From Betaproteobacteria bacterium (lineage in GTDB: Bacteria; Pseudomonadota; Gammaproteobacteria; Burkholderiales; SG8-41), in assembly GCA_028292065.1 (NCBI GenBank), contig JAQGNC010000384.1, forward strand, positions 1 through 8,774: 8,774 nucleotides of DNA, given 5' to 3'. Of the stretch, positions 6,138-8,774 are shown in pieces. Position numbers and translations under genes: made by a program. The stretch's first letter is position 1; each line of letters opens with the position of its first letter. The notes below the pieces were generated by a model. The model was not told the origin of the DNA, searched no databases, and saw only the letters and a program-made list of their open reading frames with translations.

Positions 6138-7054
6138 TGATATTTTCGCCAGACGATCACCGGCCACCCGGTGTCTTCGCGCGCGAGCAGGGCTTTGCCC
6201 CGCGCCTGGGCTTCACCGCTGGTGACGCCGAGCGTGACCATGAAGTAGTCGCTGCTGACGGTAATCGCTTCCATCGGAACGATCAGGCCGCGAGGCACGC
6301 GGCTCGAGAAGTCCTCGGTCGTGCGGAAGTAGGCTTTGTCGCGCTCGGCGAGCAGGGCTCTCGCGGTATCGAGATCGAGACCGTCGACGATCGCCGCCAC
6401 GACTTCGGGCGGGGCCGTGTTGACGTTCACTGCGGTCGCGCGCGGCAGCGCGGTCACGAACGGGCGCACGCGCGCCATCACGCGTGTATCGAAGCCGCGA
6501 ACCGCCGCGAGCTCATCGACGGCGACGAGCGCCTGGTTCGCCGCGAGCGTCGGGGACTCGAGCTCGAGATAGTACGGATCCTCCGCGCCGCCCGCGCCAC
6601 GGGCTGCGCCGTCGGCATCGATCCAGTCGGCGACCGCGTCGGCGAGCGCAGGGGACAGGTCGAGGATGGTCAGCAGCCGGCGCAGCTGCTCGAGGTGCAG
6701 CGGGCTCACCTGACCCGCGCGCACCACGTTGTTCAGGTTGAACAAGCCCTGCTGGTCTTCGATGAACCCGGCGACGGTGCCGTTCTCGATCGCGGTCGGC
6801 GGCAACCGCAGCGCCCACGGCTCGCCGAGGTGATCGACGCTCCCCGAGCGCCGGTCGTCGCTCAGTAGCCGCCGCGCCCAGTCCACGGCTGCGGGAACGA
6901 GCACGCGCGCCTGCCGGTGATCGGCGCCGAGCTCGATCTGGCGCGACCACGTGCTTTGCGTGAGCATGATCGCAGTCGCGGCGATCGCCGCCACCGAGAC
7001 GACCGCCATCGCGAGCACGATCGCGGCGCCGCCCTGTCGCACGCCGGGCCTCAC
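6134..7054 (-). CDS. gspK: GspK, large minor pseudopilin at the pseudopilus tip
   Basis: GspK caps the pseudopilus with GspI and GspJ. The 306-residue product starts at GTG 7054, in a GTGA overlap with gspJ. The leader VRPGVRQGG (1-9) is followed by a hydrophobic helix from about 10 to 32; the prepilin peptidase probably cleaves after Gly9. The mature +5 residue is Leu rather than Glu, as is usual in GspK and fitting a tip position. Family motifs follow: GLFNLNNVV at 103-111, DWIDADG at 143-149, GGAEDPYY at 155-162 and AVNVNTAPPEVVAAI at 208-222. GspK is much larger than the other minor pseudopilins because of an inserted alpha-helical domain, and the length here fits. The frame is open upstream through gspJ in Arg-rich shadow sequence that I left out. 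Confidence 0.96.
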   Translation of the reverse strand: MRPGVRQGGAAIVLAMAVVSVAAIAATAIMLTQSTWSRQIELGADHRQARVLVPAAVDWARRLLSDDRRSGSVDHLGEPWALRLPPTAIENGTVAGFIEDQQGLFNLNNVVRAGQVSPLHLEQLRRLLTILDLSPALADAVADWIDADGAARGAGGAEDPYYLELESPTLAANQALVAVDELAAVRGFDTRVMARVRPFVTALPRATAVNVNTAPPEVVAAIVDGLDLDTARALLAERDKAYFRTTEDFSSRVPRGLIVPMEAITVSSDYFMVTLGVTSGEAQARGKALLAREDTGWPVIVWRKYQ

Positions 7055-7644
7055 AGCGCGAACACCCGCACGATGTCCTCCCCTGACGCGAGGACGAGGC
7101 GCACCTGGACCGCCCGCGGGACCGGGAGCTCGCGCGCCGCGCCCGGCCACTCGCCGATCCACCTGCGATCGGACGTGAGGTACTGCAACTCGAAGCGGGC
7201 GACGCCGGCGAGCACCCGGTAGCGACCGGGCGCGACGCCCGGCGCGATGTCGAGCGCGGGCCACAGCGAGAGCTCGATCTCGCGCCGGTCGTTCAGGGTG
7301 TAGGCGACGCGCCGGGCGACGTCGGTTCCCGCGCTCGACGCGAAGCGGCTGAATTCGACCCAGCCCCCACCCGCCGCATCGGTTTTTCCGCTCCACGCGG
7401 CAAGCGCAGCATCGCCGGCGCGGCCGCTGCGCGGCGCTGCGAACTGGACGTCACGCTCGAAGCGGTCGAAAAACGCCGCGACTTCGCGCCACTTCGCGGT
7501 CTCGGCGCGTACGTGCTCGCGCGTATCGAGCACCGCACCGAGGGCGCGATACGACATCAGCGCGAGCAGCGACAGGATGAAGAGCGCGGTGAGCACTTCG
7601 AGCAGGGTGAAGCCGCGTGCCGTCGCCGATCGCTGCGGCTTCAC
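7051..7644 (-). CDS. gspJ: GspJ, minor pseudopilin
   Basis: GspJ forms the tip complex with GspI and GspK. The 197-residue product starts at GTG 7644 in a GTGA overlap with gspI. The prepilin leader VKPQRSATARG (1-11) is followed by FTLLEVLTALFILSLLALM at 12-30, with cleavage expected after Gly11, Phe at +1 and Glu16 at mature +5. The body has FERDVQFAAPRSG at 62-74 and RRVAYTLNDR at 111-120, both like the GspJ family. Length is normal. The C-terminus overlaps the gspK start. No ribosome site stands out, so translation probably relies on coupling. Confidence 0.95.
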   Translation of the reverse strand: MKPQRSATARGFTLLEVLTALFILSLLALMSYRALGAVLDTREHVRAETAKWREVAAFFDRFERDVQFAAPRSGRAGDAALAAWSGKTDAAGGGWVEFSRFASSAGTDVARRVAYTLNDRREIELSLWPALDIAPGVAPGRYRVLAGVARFELQYLTSDRRWIGEWPGAARELPVPRAVQVRLVLASGEDIVRVFAL

Positions 7645-8033
7645 CTGCGTGCCTCCGGCGCGGCGAGAAATCCGCTGAGGCGCGCGAGCGAGTGCGACGC
7701 GTCCGGTGCGGCGGACACGACGATGTCGACCCGGCGGAACGACGGGCTGGGCGTCGCAGTCACCTCTTCGCGCCACGCGAACTCGAGTCCGGCCTGGCTC
7801 GCGCTGCCGCGCTGCACGCCCGGCGGCATCCAGTCCCCGCGGCCGCGATGCTCCGCCAGCCTGTTCTCGGCGATCCAGCCCGCCAGTACGCGCGAGCGCA
7901 AGTCGTCGAGGCTGTTCGCGCCCTGACCGGCGGCACGCAGCGCCGCAAGCAGCGCGATCGACACGATGGCGAGCGCGACGAGCACCTCGACGAGCGTGAA
8001 TCCTGCGGACCTAACGCTGCGCAGTTTCGGCAC
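7641..8033 (-). CDS. gspI: GspI, minor pseudopilin
   Basis: GspI is the minor pseudopilin that initiates tip assembly with GspJ and GspK. The 130-residue product has the leader VPKLRSVRSAG (1-11), then FTLVEVLVALAIVSIALLAAL at 12-32, with cleavage expected after Gly11 and Glu16 at mature +5. The motif AGWIAENRLAE at 51-61 is typical of GspI. The start GTG 8033 is chosen because it gives a short basic leader and is preceded by GAAGGG at a spacing of about 7 bases. This start lies inside the end of gspH, giving a 23-base overlap. The frame continues upstream in shadow sequence with no prepilin logic. Confidence 0.94.
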   Translation of the reverse strand: MPKLRSVRSAGFTLVEVLVALAIVSIALLAALRAAGQGANSLDDLRSRVLAGWIAENRLAEHRGRGDWMPPGVQRGSASQAGLEFAWREEVTATPSPSFRRVDIVVSAAPDASHSLARLSGFLAAPEARR

Positions 8034-8523
8034 CGGCCGGCCCTTCGCGCGCAACCACCCGCACCTCGCCGACGGGAGAGCCGAGGACCGCATAGCGCGC
8101 CGGTCCCATCGACATCTCGACGACGAACGAAAGCGCCGCACCGTAGGCAGCGAACTCGAGCCGCGCGGCGGAGTCGGCCGATACGTTTTCCACCCGCACA
8201 CCCGTGATCGTCATCCCGTCGGGCAGTGCGCGCGCGCGCAGGGTTTCGTCGTCGCCGATCTGCCGCCACCGCGATTCCTCCCACAAGCGCCAGAAGCGGT
8301 AACCGCCGGCATCGGCAGTCCACCCGATCGTTTTCCCGGTGAGGCGGGACTCGGTCGAGGCGACGTCGAAAAGCTGCGCGAGCCTTTCCGCCTCGACCCG
8401 CAGCCGGCCTTTGTCGTCGGGCTGCACGATCGCGACGGCGAGCGCCAGGAATAGACCCGCGATCACCAGCACGACCAGCATTTCGATCAGCGTGAAAGCC
8501 CGGCTGTGGACGGATTCGACCAT
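8011..8523 (-). CDS. gspH: GspH, minor pseudopilin with Ala at the -1 cleavage position
   Basis: GspH is the minor pseudopilin thought to join the GspI-J-K tip to the GspG shaft. The 170-residue product begins MVESVHSRA (1-9) followed by FTLIEMLVVLVIAGLFLALAV at 10-30. Glu14 is at mature +5. The residue before the cleavage point is Ala9 (codon GCT at 8499-8497) instead of the near-invariant Gly. The soluble domain follows the family outline, with RLAQLFDVASTESRLTGKTI at 47-66, FWRLWEESRWRQI at 77-89 and a beta-rich C-terminal half including RLEFAAYGAALSFVV at 121-135. ATG 8523 lies 18 bases after the gspG stop, without an evident ribosome site. Its TAG stop is inside gspI. Family membership is firm; the Ala could mean slower processing. 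Confidence 0.93.
   Translation of the reverse strand: MVESVHSRAFTLIEMLVVLVIAGLFLALAVAIVQPDDKGRLRVEAERLAQLFDVASTESRLTGKTIGWTADAGGYRFWRLWEESRWRQIGDDETLRARALPDGMTITGVRVENVSADSAARLEFAAYGAALSFVVEMSMGPARYAVLGSPVGEVRVVAREGPAGAETAQR
8040..8045 (-). promoter_or_regulatory. Ribosome binding site of gspI
   Basis: On the minus strand, GAAGGG (or its AAGGG core) lies about 7 bases before GTG 8033. It sits inside the 3' end of gspH. Among the starts inspected here, this is the clearest Shine-Dalgarno-like match at normal spacing, and it decides the gspI start. Confidence 0.6.
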
Positions 8524-8541
8524 GCGCTTGGGTCGGAGGCG

Positions 8542-8774
8542 CTACAGGTTCCACGAGCCGATGTCGGCGTCGCTGCCTTCGCCGCCGGGTGCCGCGTCGG
8601 CCGCAAAACTGAACACGTCGATCTCGCCGTGCAGCCCGGGGTTCAGATACTGGTAGGGATTGCCCCAGGGGTCCTTGGGCAGCCTCTCGAGGTACCCGCC
8701 GCTTTTCCAGTTGCGTGGAAGGGGAAGGCTCGTCGGCTTGGTGACAAGCGCCTGCAGACCCTGCTCGGTCGTGG
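8542..8774 (-). CDS. gspG: GspG, major pseudopilin (C-terminal part, cut by window edge)
   Basis: GspG polymerises into the pseudopilus shaft. Only the last 76 codons are present; the prepilin leader and N-terminal helix lie beyond the window. I translated the minus strand from 8774: it reads TTEQGLQALV, then LPLPRNWKSGGYLERLPKDP and WGNPYQYLNPGLHGEIDVFS, and ends GGEGSDADIGSWNL before TAG 8544-8542. The DPWGxPYxY box, the PGxHGxxD turn and the acidic Gly-rich loop near the C-terminus are strong GspG markers; that last loop holds the calcium site in studied homologues. The usual SxGAD of this loop reads SFAAD here. It is the first gene of the window in the direction of transcription, 18 bases ahead of gspH. 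Confidence 0.97.
   Translation of the reverse strand, partial: TTEQGLQALVTKPTSLPLPRNWKSGGYLERLPKDPWGNPYQYLNPGLHGEIDVFSFAADAAPGGEGSDADIGSWNL

Noticed and set aside
1..8774. Reading the locus as a type IV pilus or MSHA cluster
   Set aside because: GspK with its inserted domain, GspN, GspC, the GspG C-terminal loop and the secretin N0-N3 layout together are specific to T2SS.

Overview
The window is a stretch of a type II secretion system (T2SS, general secretory pathway) operon. Every gene lies on the minus strand. Read in the direction of transcription (high to low coordinates), the order is gspG (3' part) - gspH - gspI - gspJ - gspK - gspL - gspM - gspN - gspC - gspD - gspE (5' part). Both edges cut genes: gspG lacks its start and gspE lacks its catalytic half. 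gspF, the prepilin peptidase and any pilotin are not in the window. No RNA gene, mobile element, CRISPR array or convincing terminator was found. No stretch longer than about 130 bases lacks a T2SS gene.

The DNA is very GC-rich, with strong G/C preference at third codon positions, frequent GTG starts and start/stop overlaps. Together with a complete Gsp set that includes GspN and GspC, this points to a high-GC Gammaproteobacterium or Betaproteobacterium. The species cannot be named from this window.

Layout: 8542-8774 is the end of the major pseudopilin GspG. 7051-8523 holds the minor pseudopilins GspH, GspI and GspJ. 6134-7054 is GspK, the large tip pseudopilin. 3707-6137 holds the inner-membrane assembly proteins GspL and GspM, then GspN. 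3575-3706 is the only real gap and holds two tiny, mutually similar, overlapping reading frames. 2984-3574 is a short GspC without a PDZ domain. 737-2980 is the outer-membrane secretin GspD. 1-731 is the N-terminal part of the GspE ATPase.

How they work together: GspE sits in the cytoplasm on the GspL cytoplasmic domain. GspL and GspM form the inner-membrane platform, with GspF outside the window. ATP hydrolysis drives assembly of a GspG pseudopilus capped by the GspH-I-J-K tip. GspC links the platform to the GspD secretin channel. Five consecutive junctions (I/J, J/K, K/L, L/M, M/N) are 4-nt ATGA or GTGA overlaps, which suggests tight translational coupling of the tip and platform proteins.

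I found no undescribed system here; it is a recognisable T2SS locus. The points worth a second look are the pair of similar mini-ORFs between gspN and gspC, an Ala instead of Gly at the prepilin cleavage site of GspH, a PDZ-less GspC, a long Gly/Ser/Ala/Pro insert in GspD, paired palindromes at the gspC-gspD junction, and a gene order that is a rotation of the canonical C-to-N order.
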